Notes: generated by a model not told the origin, from the sequence alone. A DNA stretch of 64,000 nt from CAIJXB01 sp964455905 (GCA_964455905.1 CAYVYN010000004.1:124001-188000), one strand, 5' to 3'. Counted from the first letter of the stretch, positions 50,354-59,023 are shown. Program-made: numbers and translations.

Positions 50354-51721
50354 ATGCCAAAACCTAAAATAGCCGCAATTCTTCTCATGGGAGGGATAAG
50401 CGTTCGTTTTAAAAGCTCTTTACCTAAACAACTCCACAAAATTGGAGGGAAACCTATTTTCATCCATACATTGGAACGATTTTTAAAAATGGAAGAAATT
50501 AGCCAAATAATACTTCCTATCCCTAAAGAATGGGAACCTGAAATCTCAAAAGAACTAGCTTCCATCGAAACCACTAAAAAAATAAAAATCATACACGGAG
50601 GCAGTCAGAGGCAAGAATCTTCTTACCTAGGGCTTTTAGCGTGTGACACTGACACTGATTACGTAATCATTCACGATGCTGTCCGTCCTTTCGTAAGTGT
50701 AGAGATCCTAAAACAAAATATAGAAGCCGTTATAGAACATAAAGCAGTAGACACTTGCATCCCCTCAACAGACACACTCATTCGATTTAAAGAACACAGT
50801 TTCATTGAAGAAATTCCCCCTAGAGAAGAATTTTTACGAGGCCAAACGCCTCAGACATTTTCTTTTTCTCTTATTTTAAAAGCGCACAAAAAAGCAACTG
50901 AAGACGGTGTTACAAATAGCTCTGACGACTGCAAATTAATCTTACGTTTAAATCACCCTGTAAAAATAGTAGAAGGAAGCGAACTGAATATTAAAATCAC
51001 AACAGAACTAGACCTTTTTCTTGCGGAAAGGCTTTTATCAAGAGCCTTTGAAGAACCTACGTCATTTATGGAAGAAGAAAACTCTAGTTTAGAGGGAAAA
51101 ACATTTGCGGTCACGGGAGCTACTGGAGATATTGGAAAAGCTATTTGCAAAAGACTGTTAGAACTTGGGGCTATGGCGATTCCAATTTCAAAATCAGCAG
51201 AAGGTTTTCCGGTAGATTTAACTAAACATAAAGAAACAAAAGCTGTTTTTGAAGCTATTTACATAAAACACGGTCCTTTAGATGGGATCATCAATAGCAT
51301 TGGAACATTTTCAACAAAGGAATTCACGACACTTTCTCAAGAAGAAATCGATCAAACGATCTCCTCCAATTTAACAAGTATTATCTACTGTTGCCAAGCA
51401 ATTCGACTCAAAAAAGGAGCTCATATAATAAATATTTCTTCTTCTTCTTATAGCAAAGGGAGAAAGGAATACCCTATCTACTCCGCTTCTAAAGCAGCCG
51501 TTGTAAACTTCACGCAAGGACTCGCAGAAGCAATGCCTGATCACTTTGTAAACGTAGTCGTCCCACAAAGAACAAATTCAACCCTACGGAAAAACAACTT
51601 TCCAGAAGAAGAGGTCTCCTCTTTAATAGAGCCCACCGAGATTGCTGAAAAAATCACAAAACTTCTTAGCTACCCACACCTAACAGGTACGATCATAGAA
51701 GTTCGAAAAAAACACACCTAA
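50354..51721 (+). CDS. IspD-like cytidylyltransferase fused to an SDR oxidoreductase (Bcs1-like)
   Basis: 455 residues. Residues about 1-225 are an IspD/TarI-like cytidylyltransferase (AAILLMGGISVRFKSSLPKQ, IIHDAVRPFVS, RGQTPQTFSFSLI). Residues about 245-455 are a short-chain dehydrogenase (VTGATGDIGKAI for NAD(P), NISSSSYSKGR with the catalytic Ser, YSASKAAV with Tyr-x3-Lys). The same domain order occurs in Haemophilus influenzae Bcs1, which reduces ribulose 5-phosphate and makes CDP-ribitol; the substrate here is not proved. IspD is the other possibility, but the SDR half argues against a plain MEP-pathway enzyme. A good promoter and ribosome site precede it. Its stop overlaps the convergent CPBP stop by 4 bp (CTAA). 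Confidence 0.78.
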   Translation: MPKPKIAAILLMGGISVRFKSSLPKQLHKIGGKPIFIHTLERFLKMEEISQIILPIPKEWEPEISKELASIETTKKIKIIHGGSQRQESSYLGLLACDTDTDYVIIHDAVRPFVSVEILKQNIEAVIEHKAVDTCIPSTDTLIRFKEHSFIEEIPPREEFLRGQTPQTFSFSLILKAHKKATEDGVTNSSDDCKLILRLNHPVKIVEGSELNIKITTELDLFLAERLLSRAFEEPTSFMEEENSSLEGKTFAVTGATGDIGKAICKRLLELGAMAIPISKSAEGFPVDLTKHKETKAVFEAIYIKHGPLDGIINSIGTFSTKEFTTLSQEEIDQTISSNLTSIIYCCQAIRLKKGAHIINISSSSYSKGRKEYPIYSASKAAVVNFTQGLAEAMPDHFVNVVVPQRTNSTLRKNNFPEEEVSSLIEPTEIAEKITKLLSYPHLTGTIIEVRKKHT

Positions 51722-52380
51722 AGCCTATTGGAATAATAAAAAACACAAGTCACTAAATTGAAAATACTATGTAAAATAATAGGAACAAATAAACTTTTCG
51801 TCTTCTCCCTGTAATACCCGGCAAGCACTCCAAAAAAAAGAGCCGAAGCTATTGCAATAAGAACGAAAGGAATGCTCATCTCCATAAAAAAAAGATCCAA
51901 CTGATCAAGAATAAACCATAAAGTAGATATAAGGACGGGGAAGCTAAGAAAAATTCCAGCTAATAAAAGGCCCCTTCGTTTTAAAGGCTCGACTATTTGC
52001 ATCACCCACCCTCTAAAAAGAAGTTCCTGACTAATTGGAGAGCAAACTGTAAAAATAAATAGGATCTCCACGTCGGAATAGTTAGAAAATATCGGGTGCA
52101 TCTGCCCTCTTGTAAAAGAACGTAAGCAAATATTAGTAATTACGGATAGTAATAAAACCCAAAAAACAGCAGAAAACCAACTTTCTTTATTTGGCAAACA
52201 AATACCAAATTTTTCCATGGAATTTTTGCTAAAAAAAGCCATATACACAGTCATAAGAGCAATCTGAAATACCATGAGAAGTGGAGCAGACCTTTCTATT
52301 TCTAAAAAATTTTCAAAAAGAAAGATTAAAAGAAAGTTAACAAAGAAGACTACAAAAAAAGACTTAATGAATAATTTCAT
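51718..52380 (-). CDS. CPBP-family intramembrane protease-like protein
   Basis: 220 residues with several membrane helices. Motif 1 reads SPISQELLFRGW, where the usual EExxxR has Gln in place of the first Glu; motif 3 is PIILHSIFN with the expected His and Asn. Members (Abi/CAAX-type) cleave prenylated or membrane proteins in many bacteria. The Gln change could weaken activity. ATG 52380 is preferred to 52419 because AGGT lies 6 nt upstream. It is convergent with the IspD-SDR gene. The function in this organism is not known. Confidence 0.7.
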   Translation of the reverse strand: MKLFIKSFFVVFFVNFLLIFLFENFLEIERSAPLLMVFQIALMTVYMAFFSKNSMEKFGICLPNKESWFSAVFWVLLLSVITNICLRSFTRGQMHPIFSNYSDVEILFIFTVCSPISQELLFRGWVMQIVEPLKRRGLLLAGIFLSFPVLISTLWFILDQLDLFFMEMSIPFVLIAIASALFFGVLAGYYREKTKSLFVPIILHSIFNLVTCVFYYSNRL

Positions 52381-52525
52381 AGATACCTGTTTAAAAAAGC
52401 ATAAAACCCTTTTTCGCATCGTAACTAGAGATGCTCTTTTTGGAAAGTTTTTTAACTAGTTACCTCTTGCTCTAAAAAAAGAAATCGGCTAAAAAAAGCT
52501 CACACCTATAACAAGGAAGTGTATA

Positions 52526-52921
52526 ATGAACTACGTGTTTTTAATTGGAAGAATTTTCTTTTCCTCGATTTTTTTAGTAAAATCTCTGGGACATTTTTCC
52601 CCAGCGATGATCGAGCACGCTACGCAAATGGGAGTGCCAGCAGCATCTATTTTAGTACCCCTTAGCGGACTTCTTGCGTTTTTAGGAGGCCTTAGCATAC
52701 TCCTTGGATATAAAGTAAAAGTAGGATCGTTACTCCTCATACTCTTTCTATTGCCTACTACATTTATGATGCATAAGTTTTGGCTTACTGACGACTTTTT
52801 TGCTAATATGATGCACCAATACTGCTTCTTTAAAAATCTATCTTTACTAGGAGCTGTTTTAATGATTAGCTATTTTGGAACAGGTCCATTAAGTCTTGAC
52901 CACAAAAAGTGCTGTAAATAA
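52526..52921 (+). CDS. DoxX-family membrane protein
   Basis: 131 residues with four hydrophobic helices. LIGRIFFSSIFLVKSLGHF, VPLSGLLAFLGGLSILLGY and the C-terminal GAVLMISYFGTGPLSLD match the DoxX family, integral membrane proteins with proposed redox or terminal-oxidase-associated roles that are poorly defined. A late Cys pair (KKCCK) is present. AAGGAAG lies just before the ATG. It stands alone between oppositely oriented genes. Confidence 0.75.
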   Translation: MNYVFLIGRIFFSSIFLVKSLGHFSPAMIEHATQMGVPAASILVPLSGLLAFLGGLSILLGYKVKVGSLLLILFLLPTTFMMHKFWLTDDFFANMMHQYCFFKNLSLLGAVLMISYFGTGPLSLDHKKCCK

Positions 52922-52961
52922 AAAATAAAAACATGTAACAGCTCTAATTGGCTGTTACATG
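52921..52961 (-). terminator. Intrinsic terminator of the lipoprotein gene
   Basis: On the minus strand CATGTAACAGC, an 8-nt loop holding the gene's own stop codon, GCTGTTACATG, then TTTTTATTTTT. The 11-bp stem is perfect and begins inside the last codons of the 52944 gene. Confidence 0.8.
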
Positions 52962-53546
52962 CACCATCTTAAAAAGATGAGTATCTTGTTCTTGCAAACA
53001 AATCTGAAATAACGGCGAAAAATCTTTTTTCGCAATAAATGCTAAAAGCATTTTATAAGAGCCCGGAGGTAAAAGCAAATACTCTGGTGCTTTTTCTGCA
53101 AAATCCCTATATAAACGGGTATTCGACTTATAAGAACAAATCCCATCAACAACCGTAGGAATAATAAAAATAGGACTTAAAAATACAGTAGGAACCGCAT
53201 AGCCCAGGACCCTTCCAGCTGTAGATGTTTTTACTTTTTTAGCGACTACTTCATATGAAGTAGTAGGCAAACTCAAACGATTAGAAAAAAACACATAAGA
53301 TTGATTAGTTCTATTGTAAAAGGTAAACTCTACAGGCTGATATCCTTTTTTAAGAATATTTCTATCCAAATACGTAGAACATTCTGCAATAGAAAGACTT
53401 TTACATCCAATAGATAACCCTGGAATCTCAACAGACTCTTTCACACATTCAGGAGATAAAGCAGCAAGAGGAGCCGCTCTATAAGAAGCACATCCAGAAC
53501 ATAAAAAAACAAAAACCGAAAGCACAAGAACAACACATTTTCGCAT
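52944..53546 (-). CDS. Putative lipoprotein, unknown
   Basis: 200 residues with a lipobox (FLCSGCAS) after a hydrophobic signal, so Cys 19 is probably lipidated. The mature part begins YRAAPLAALSPECV and includes YLDRNILKKGYQPVEFTFYN, a hydrophobic stretch (VFLSPIFIIPTVVDGI) that may associate with a membrane, and a C-terminal strand-rich part. No family was recognised. It is 14 bp downstream of the 53560 gene on the same strand and ends in an intrinsic terminator, so the two form an operon. Confidence 0.6.
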   Translation of the reverse strand: MRKCVVLVLSVFVFLCSGCASYRAAPLAALSPECVKESVEIPGLSIGCKSLSIAECSTYLDRNILKKGYQPVEFTFYNRTNQSYVFFSNRLSLPTTSYEVVAKKVKTSTAGRVLGYAVPTVFLSPIFIIPTVVDGICSYKSNTRLYRDFAEKAPEYLLLPPGSYKMLLAFIAKKDFSPLFQICLQEQDTHLFKMVHVTAN

Positions 53547-53559
53547 AAAAATTCCTTAT

Positions 53560-54750
53560 TTAGTAATCACAGATAGATACGCCGCCTCGAACAACTATTC
53601 CTCCCGAAAGAGTATAGCCCGGAAGGTACCCTGCTGTCTTGCCTCCTAGCTCTAAAAAAAGCTTTAAAGAAGAATATAGACGTACTTTATTAATGAGAGA
53701 AAAAGCAACCCCTGCGATCTTTCCTCCTGGCGCTGCTACAGAATATCCGTTATCAAAATCTTTTAAGGTTGCACTAGAGAGAAACTGACTTTGAATCCAC
53801 CCATCAATATGACAGCCTAAAGACCAACGATCTTTATCTATGAGATGATCATAAAAAAGCCCTGTTCCAAAACTTCGCTTCCCTCCTTTAAGATAAAAAT
53901 AAATAGGTCGAGAATTCAAACTAAAGAAATTTTCTAAATAGGCTTCAGGACCATAGGGAGCATATCCTATTTTTACATTAGGTAAGTAACGAAGATTTTC
54001 TGAAAGCTTAAAAGAAGGAATATCCCAGGCTCTTCCCTCGGCTATATAATAAAACCAACTAAAAAGAGAATAACACGTCATAGGGTCAAGCCAATTAAAT
54101 GCAGACCAGAAGGTAAGCTCTCCTATCGTCATTTTGCTATTAGGATAGGTTGCATTTAAAAGCTCTAAGTACGCGTCAATATCATTTCCAGGGATATAAT
54201 GATTTCCATGGAGCCTTCCTAAATGGGTAATCAATGTATAAAAGAAAAGCGACTGCTGAGCATTAAAATAGGTCATAGCAAGCCTTCCATCGATAGATCC
54301 TTTGCTCAGCCAATTCATTTTAGCTGTTTGAGCTAATATACTTTCAGCTTCAAGTCCTGCAACATCAACAGCTAGCATTTCTCCAACTAAAAAAGAAGAA
54401 TCCACATTAAAATACGTAGCTCCTCCTCCATCTAAAGAAATCGTATATTTTTTTGGAGTAACGCCTAGTTCCCTAAGACGATATCCATGACCGAACACTT
54501 CATGCTGTACTGTGGAAGTCACTGAGTTTATGGTATACCAGCCAAGCTGCTCTAAACCCCTTCCCATAATATTTAAAGTCCCACCTTCATCCTGATTAGG
54601 ATTAAGATAGTCCTCTAATTTTGTGAGTCCCCACTCCGCAGACAGAAGATCGTAAGCTCCCATATAAGGTGAATAATGCGGATCAACAATCAAGACCTGC
54701 TCTGAGAACACAGGAAGAGAAAACACAATTAATAAGATCCATTTACGCAT
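53560..54750 (-). CDS. Exported protein with an HExxxHG motif and barrel-like C terminus, unknown
   Basis: 396 residues. ATG 54750 starts a signal peptide (MRKWILLIVFSLPVFSEQV) and follows AAGGT; the frame is open to 54867 but that part is not signal-like. Near residue 80, VQHEVFGHGYRLRELG contains HExxxHG, similar to but not the same as the HExxH zinc-protease motif. The middle part is helical with hydrophobic stretches. The last 140 residues are strand-rich (GLFYDHLIDKDRWSLGCHID, GGIVVRGGVSI), as in an outer-membrane barrel. Similar gene pairs in other chlamydiae cannot be checked here. It is cotranscribed with the lipoprotein gene. Enzymatic activity is a guess. Confidence 0.58.
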   Translation of the reverse strand: MRKWILLIVFSLPVFSEQVLIVDPHYSPYMGAYDLLSAEWGLTKLEDYLNPNQDEGGTLNIMGRGLEQLGWYTINSVTSTVQHEVFGHGYRLRELGVTPKKYTISLDGGGATYFNVDSSFLVGEMLAVDVAGLEAESILAQTAKMNWLSKGSIDGRLAMTYFNAQQSLFFYTLITHLGRLHGNHYIPGNDIDAYLELLNATYPNSKMTIGELTFWSAFNWLDPMTCYSLFSWFYYIAEGRAWDIPSFKLSENLRYLPNVKIGYAPYGPEAYLENFFSLNSRPIYFYLKGGKRSFGTGLFYDHLIDKDRWSLGCHIDGWIQSQFLSSATLKDFDNGYSVAAPGGKIAGVAFSLINKVRLYSSLKLFLELGGKTAGYLPGYTLSGGIVVRGGVSICDY

Positions 54751-54984
54751 GCTTACCTTATATATTTTAAGTATCTGTTCAAAAAAAACTGAAAGCATAC
54801 ATACGGATATAAAAAAAAAGCAAATCAAAAAAACTAATCTACAAATAAATAAAATGCCCAGAATCAAAAGTTTTTTGTCAGGGTCGTGATTTTTTTTGTT
54901 ATAGAAATAAAAACAGCACGTTAGCAGTTTTCCTCAATAATTAAGTGCTTATTAAACAAGCCCCCTCCTGTGAGCTATTCTAAG

Positions 54985-55367
54985 ATGGATTCTAAAATAG
55001 TGTTACTTTTAACGATTATTTCTTTTGTGATTTCACCTCATATAAAAATTTTCGCAGCGCTTATTCAAGTATAAAATCCGGCAGATCCTAAAGATCAAGA
55101 ATTATCAGCGATTTGTTATGATGACATGCTGAATTTCTTACAAACGATAAAGAATGAAGATCGTGCAGGGAACTATAGCCCTGAAGAACTTCAGAAAGTT
55201 ATTCAATTTGTGGTTTTTTTAGCAGAACAAGCTGTGACGCCCTGGGGAATGAACAAAAAGCTTTTTCTTTAAAAGAAGATGACTGGGAACTTACTAACCC
55301 CCCCCCGTTTTGCCTAAAAAGATTAAATAAAAACAATCTACTCAAAAACAAACACTTACCGATTTAA
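54985..55367 (+). pseudogene. Decayed gene for a small exported protein
   Basis: From ATG 54985 the frame codes for a signal peptide (MDSKIVLLLTIISFVISPHI), then meets TAA at 55072-55074. The frame then stays open and gene-like (ADPKDQELSAICYDDMLNFL and on) to about 55245. There an indel at the G run 55244-55247 moves the coding frame, which reads NEQKAFSLKEDDWELTN before a nine-C run (55298-55306). With one frame change it ends at TAA 55365-55367; an indel in the C run would instead end it at 55330. Nothing like it stands intact nearby. The family is unknown. Confidence 0.55.
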
Positions 55368-55443
55368 GCAGATTATAGCACTGGAAATAATAGATAAAAA
55401 AATAAAATATATAATAAAACAGGGCAAAAGGGAATCAATTATT

Positions 55444-56550
55444 ATGATAAATATTTCAGAAGCAGCCTCAACCTTATTAACAGATATTAACAAAGCGATA
55501 AAACTTCTCCAGCAAGAAAGCAATCCAAAAGATATAAACGCAATAGGCAGAGCAATAACCCAAAAAGCCCTGGCCCTAGAAAAAGAGCTCGAGTCAACTC
55601 CAGGAGAGGCCTCCTCTTTATCAAGAGGCATAGTAATAGATTTAACAGACGCTTTAACTCACGGAAATATCGATTCAGCAACTAGAGCAGCAAGTAAAGC
55701 TGCCGAGCTCGCAAGAATTCTATCCCCCAGTCGATTAGACTCGCACGTAAGTTCTCTGATAACTCCTTTACACAGCTTTATAGATTCTGAATCACATTCT
55801 GTTAACACCCTTTTAAACGATTTTATAGGAGAAACAACACAAGAAGGCATCGTAAAGAATCTCAAACAACACGCCACTCAAATACAGGAATCAGGAAAAG
55901 TCTTTGCGATTGCCGCAGCGACTATAGCTCTTGGGCTACTAGAAGATGCGATAAAATTTCCCGAGAAATTTCAAGAAATAACAAAATTAACAACTCAAGC
56001 TCTCCGGGTTGCGGATGATCTAATAGCCACTGAGAACAGTTTAGAAAATTGCTACAAAGCCGCAGAAAAAGCTAAATCTAAGAGGAAACTTAAAACACAA
56101 AACAAATTAAAAGAAATCACTGCAGCAGCTAATAAATCATTCAACGATGCAATAATTTCAGTACAAAAATTAGAAAAATCTTTAGTTACATCTCTGCAAT
56201 CCAAATCTAGAGATTCTAGTCAAAAAAGCCCCTCAATACTTGAAATTGGGGACGATTTTTTATCATCCGATGCAACAAAGACTATAGACATCAGCGAAAT
56301 AGAAATCGCAAACATCCAAGAAATAGAACCTTCCGATGAAGAAAAAGCATACGAAAAATTCTTATATAGGGCATTCAATCAGACTGTCGATCTAAAAACC
56401 ACGCTAAGAAACGTACAATTAGTCACCGAATCTAGTTTAAACGATGCAGCAAAAGTAACTCAAGAGGTAACACCACAAGACGCAGACCCGGATGACTCCT
56501 CAATTACAGGCATGATGAAAGACTACCTGTTAGATCCAGAGAAACCGTAA
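55444..56550 (+). CDS. Helical protein of unknown function (368 residues)
   Basis: The protein is almost wholly helical, with Ala, Lys, Glu, Leu and Ser dominating. Residues about 1-240 are probably a bundle (ASTLLTDINKAIKLLQQE, DSATRAASKAAELARIL, VFAIAAATIALGLLEDAI), residues about 205-245 a basic coil, and the C-terminal third is acidic and looser (IEIANIQEIEPSDEE). There is no signal peptide; one hydrophobic segment near residue 160 is too rich in Ala to be sure of a membrane helix. A perfect TATAAT lies at 55410-55415 and an AAAAGGG ribosome site precedes the ATG, but no -35 is clear. The composition resembles secreted chlamydial effectors or inclusion proteins only in a general way. Confidence 0.6.
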   Translation: MINISEAASTLLTDINKAIKLLQQESNPKDINAIGRAITQKALALEKELESTPGEASSLSRGIVIDLTDALTHGNIDSATRAASKAAELARILSPSRLDSHVSSLITPLHSFIDSESHSVNTLLNDFIGETTQEGIVKNLKQHATQIQESGKVFAIAAATIALGLLEDAIKFPEKFQEITKLTTQALRVADDLIATENSLENCYKAAEKAKSKRKLKTQNKLKEITAAANKSFNDAIISVQKLEKSLVTSLQSKSRDSSQKSPSILEIGDDFLSSDATKTIDISEIEIANIQEIEPSDEEKAYEKFLYRAFNQTVDLKTTLRNVQLVTESSLNDAAKVTQEVTPQDADPDDSSITGMMKDYLLDPEKP

Positions 56551-56599
56551 AAAATCCTTACAGAGCAAGTTTTCACTTAAAAAAAGACTTTCGTATAAA

Positions 56600-56628
56600 T
56601 AAAAAAAGCACCTGAAAATCAGGTGCTT
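56600..56628 (-). terminator. Intrinsic terminator of the translation-gene operon
   Basis: AAGCACCTGA (56606-56615), loop AAA, TCAGGTGCTT (56619-56628); on the minus strand it is followed by a run of seven Ts. It ends the tRNA-Lys transcript and may also end the convergent 55444 gene. Confidence 0.85.
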
Positions 56629-56633
56629 AAGTT

Positions 56634-56706
56634 TGAGACTTGATGGACTCGAACCATCGACCCTCTCATTAAAAGTGAGATGCTCTACCGACTGAGCTAA
56701 AGTCTC
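56634..56706 (-). tRNA. tRNA-Lys (anticodon TTT)
   Basis: 73 nt. The acceptor stem GAGACTT/AAGTCTC, D arm GCTCAGTCGGTAGAGC, anticodon loop CTTTTAA and T arm GATGGTTCGAGTCCATC all pair correctly; the discriminator is A. CCA is not encoded. It is 3 bp from the tRNA-Glu gene on the same strand. Confidence 0.95.
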
Positions 56707-56709
56707 GTT

Positions 56710-56784
56710 TGACCCCAAGGGGATTCGAACCCCTGTTACCAGAATGAAAATCTGATGTCCTAGGCCGGGCTAGACGATGGGGCC
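56710..56784 (-). tRNA. tRNA-Glu (anticodon TTC)
   Basis: 75 nt. Acceptor GGCCCCA/TGGGGTC with one G-T pair, anticodon loop ATTTTCATT with TTC, T arm CAGGGGTTCGAATCCCCTT, discriminator A, CCA not encoded. In Chlamydiota tRNA-Glu is also the donor for glutamyl-tRNA reductase in heme synthesis, as in other bacteria using that route. Confidence 0.95.
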
Positions 56785-56888
56785 ATATTTATGGCTTTTT
56801 CAACAACACCTCGCATTCAGTCTCTTGTTTTAAGAACCATCTTGCGAAGTGGCTATATCTTAGCAATTTTCTGTTTTTTTTTGCAAGC

Positions 56889-57440
56889 TTAAATATTCAT
56901 GATTTCTTTTTCTTTTGCATTTATCAACTCGTCAGCCTCTTTACAGCACTGATCTGTGAATTCTTGAATATTTTTTTCTAGCTTTTTCAACTGATCTTCT
57001 GGGATATCTCCGTCGGCTTTTTGCTTACGAACAAGCTCATTTTGCTTACGTCGAATCTCTCGAATAACAACCTTAGCATCCTCTGCCTTTTTCTTCCCTT
57101 GTTTGACCATCTCTTTACGAGTAGATGCATCCATAGGAGGAATAGGAATACGAATAACATGGCCGTCGATCATAGGCTGAAGATTTAAATTGGCTCTTTC
57201 AATACCCTTACTAATAGCACCAGTTGTTTGAGGATCAAATGGAGTCACAAGAAGTTGCCTAGGTTCTGGAGCAGTAACCCCAGCTAACTCTTTGAGTCTC
57301 ATTTGAGAACCATAGACTTCTACTTGGACGTTATCTAAAACAGCAGGATTAGCCCTTCCCGTTCGTAAATTTTTCAATTCTTGCTTTAAATGGTCAATGG
57401 CTGCAGCCATTTTTTTCTTGGTATCTTCTATAATATTCAT
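56889..57440 (-). CDS. frr: Ribosome recycling factor
   Basis: 183 residues. LKQELKNLRTGRANPAVLDN, AGVTAPEPRQLLVTPFDP, IPIPPMDASTRKEMVKQGKK and the C-terminal helical hairpin define RRF, which with EF-G splits post-termination ribosomes. ATG 57440 is used because GGGAG in the end of pyrH precedes it and the family begins there; the frame is open to 57482. It lies 2 bp after pyrH. The order rpsB-tsf-pyrH-frr is the common bacterial one. Confidence 0.95.
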   Translation of the reverse strand: MNIIEDTKKKMAAAIDHLKQELKNLRTGRANPAVLDNVQVEVYGSQMRLKELAGVTAPEPRQLLVTPFDPQTTGAISKGIERANLNLQPMIDGHVIRIPIPPMDASTRKEMVKQGKKKAEDAKVVIREIRRKQNELVRKQKADGDIPEDQLKKLEKNIQEFTDQCCKEADELINAKEKEIMNI

Positions 57441-57442
57441 GA

Positions 57443-58159
57443 TTAGTCTCCCTTCACCAACGTTCCGCCCTCTTGAAAACATAAAGCCTTTTTCAAAGAG
57501 CCTTCTTCGAACAAATTAAATACATAAATAGGAATTTGACTCTCTCGACAAAGAGCTATAGCAGCCGCATCCATAACGTTTAATCTTTTAGTTAAAGCAT
57601 CTGTATAGGTTAAAGAAGAGAATTTAATTGCATCAGGATTTTTTTTAGGATCTTCACTATAAATTCCATCAACTTTGGTTGCTTTAAGAAGAATTTCAGC
57701 CCCCATCTCCGAGGCTCTTAAAGCAGCAGCCGTATCTGTAGTAAAATACGGATTACCCGTGCCCCCGACAAAAATAACGACGCAACCTTTTTCCATATAA
57801 TGCCTAGCCTGACCCCAGACATATTTTTCAACAACCGAATCACCAAGAGCACTCATGACACGAGTCTCTATGCCCAAAGCGCTAAGAGATTGCTGTAGAA
57901 CAAGTCCATTAATTGTAGTAGCTAGCATTCCGATATGATCTGCTGGAGTACGAGAAAACCCAAACTCTGTAGCTTGGGCTCCTCTAAAAATATTGCCACC
58001 ACCGACAACGATTCCTATTTCCAGACCTAGAAGGTAAACCTCTTTGATAGATTGAGCTATTCGCTCGCAAGCTGCTCTCTCGACACCAAAAGACTGAGTC
58101 CCAGTAAGAGCCTCTCCTGATAATTTCAGAAGAACTTTCTTATAAAGAGATTTACCCAT
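57443..58159 (-). CDS. pyrH: Uridylate kinase
   Basis: 238 residues of the amino-acid-kinase fold. VLLKLSGEALTG, GLEIGIVVGGGNIFRGAQA, VIFVGGTGNPYFTTDTAAAL and KATKVDGIYSEDP are the UMP kinase signatures. It makes UDP from UMP in the cytosol. It starts 14 bp after tsf and is followed closely by frr, so it is cotranscribed. Length is normal. Confidence 0.95.
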   Translation of the reverse strand: MGKSLYKKVLLKLSGEALTGTQSFGVERAACERIAQSIKEVYLLGLEIGIVVGGGNIFRGAQATEFGFSRTPADHIGMLATTINGLVLQQSLSALGIETRVMSALGDSVVEKYVWGQARHYMEKGCVVIFVGGTGNPYFTTDTAAALRASEMGAEILLKATKVDGIYSEDPKKNPDAIKFSSLTYTDALTKRLNVMDAAAIALCRESQIPIYVFNLFEEGSLKKALCFQEGGTLVKGD

Positions 58160-58173
58160 GAAGAATCCTTGTG

Positions 58174-59019
58174 TTAACCTCCCACCTTCCAGCGGATAAA
58201 GCTTTCTACGGAAAGAGGAGCTCCGGTTTTTTTCGCTTCTGCAGCCACAACATCGGCAATAGAAAGCGAATTATCTTTTACAAATTTTTGACCTAACAAA
58301 CATACTTGATCATAAAAGGCTTTAATTTTACCAGCAACAATTTTATCAGTAATATCTGCAGGCTTGCCCTGAATTTGAGCTCTTGCAATCTCTTCTTCTC
58401 TAGCCTTAATTTCAGCAGGAACTTCTTCCGGCTTCAAATAATCTGGAGATTCAGCAGCTGTGTGCATCGCAATTTCACGAGCTAAAGCTTCATGACCTAC
58501 TGCACCAGCAAGAACTACAGCAGTTACAATTTTGCCACCCATATGAGAGTATAATCCTACAGACTTAGAAGAAGATTTAGGAATAAGAGCTATTCTCTTT
58601 ACCTGAATATTTTCTCCAAGACTTTGCATAATAATCGCTCTATGTTGATCAATAGTAACGCTAGCATCTTTAGCATATGGTTGTTTAAGCAATTCTTCTA
58701 CAGAAGAAATTTGCGATTCAGCAGCTTGCAAACAAATGTCTTTAATGAATTGCTTAAAAGTCTCATTCTGAGCGACAAAATCAGTCTCAGAGTTCACTTC
58801 AATTACAGCAACAGCTTTATCAGACTCTGCAAAACCGATTAATCCTTCGTTAGCATCTCTACCCTCTTTTTTTACTGCAGAGGCTATTCCTGCTTTCCTT
58901 AGAAAATCAATCGCTTTTTCCTCATCTCCAGCTACTTGTTCAAGAGCTTCCTTGCACTTGCCCATACTAACTCCAGTACGGTCGCGAAGTCTTTTTACGC
59001 TTTCAGCAGTAACTTTCAT
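58174..59019 (-). CDS. tsf: Translation elongation factor Ts
   Basis: 281 residues. The N-terminal UBA-like domain (VKRLRDRTGVSMGKCKEALE, EEKAIDFLRKAG) and the core with VNSETDFVAQNETFKQ are diagnostic. EF-Ts exchanges GDP for GTP on EF-Tu. It starts 4 bp after rpsB. The C-terminal domain (KIKAFYDQVCLLGQKFVKD) is complete. Confidence 0.96.
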   Translation of the reverse strand: MKVTAESVKRLRDRTGVSMGKCKEALEQVAGDEEKAIDFLRKAGIASAVKKEGRDANEGLIGFAESDKAVAVIEVNSETDFVAQNETFKQFIKDICLQAAESQISSVEELLKQPYAKDASVTIDQHRAIIMQSLGENIQVKRIALIPKSSSKSVGLYSHMGGKIVTAVVLAGAVGHEALAREIAMHTAAESPDYLKPEEVPAEIKAREEEIARAQIQGKPADITDKIVAGKIKAFYDQVCLLGQKFVKDNSLSIADVVAAEAKKTGAPLSVESFIRWKVGG

Positions 59020-59023
59020 AAAC

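Noticed and set aside
50354..51060. Plain IspD of the MEP pathway
   Set aside because: The domain is fused to an SDR enzyme as in Bcs1; a stand-alone ispD is expected elsewhere, so the symbol ispD was not used.
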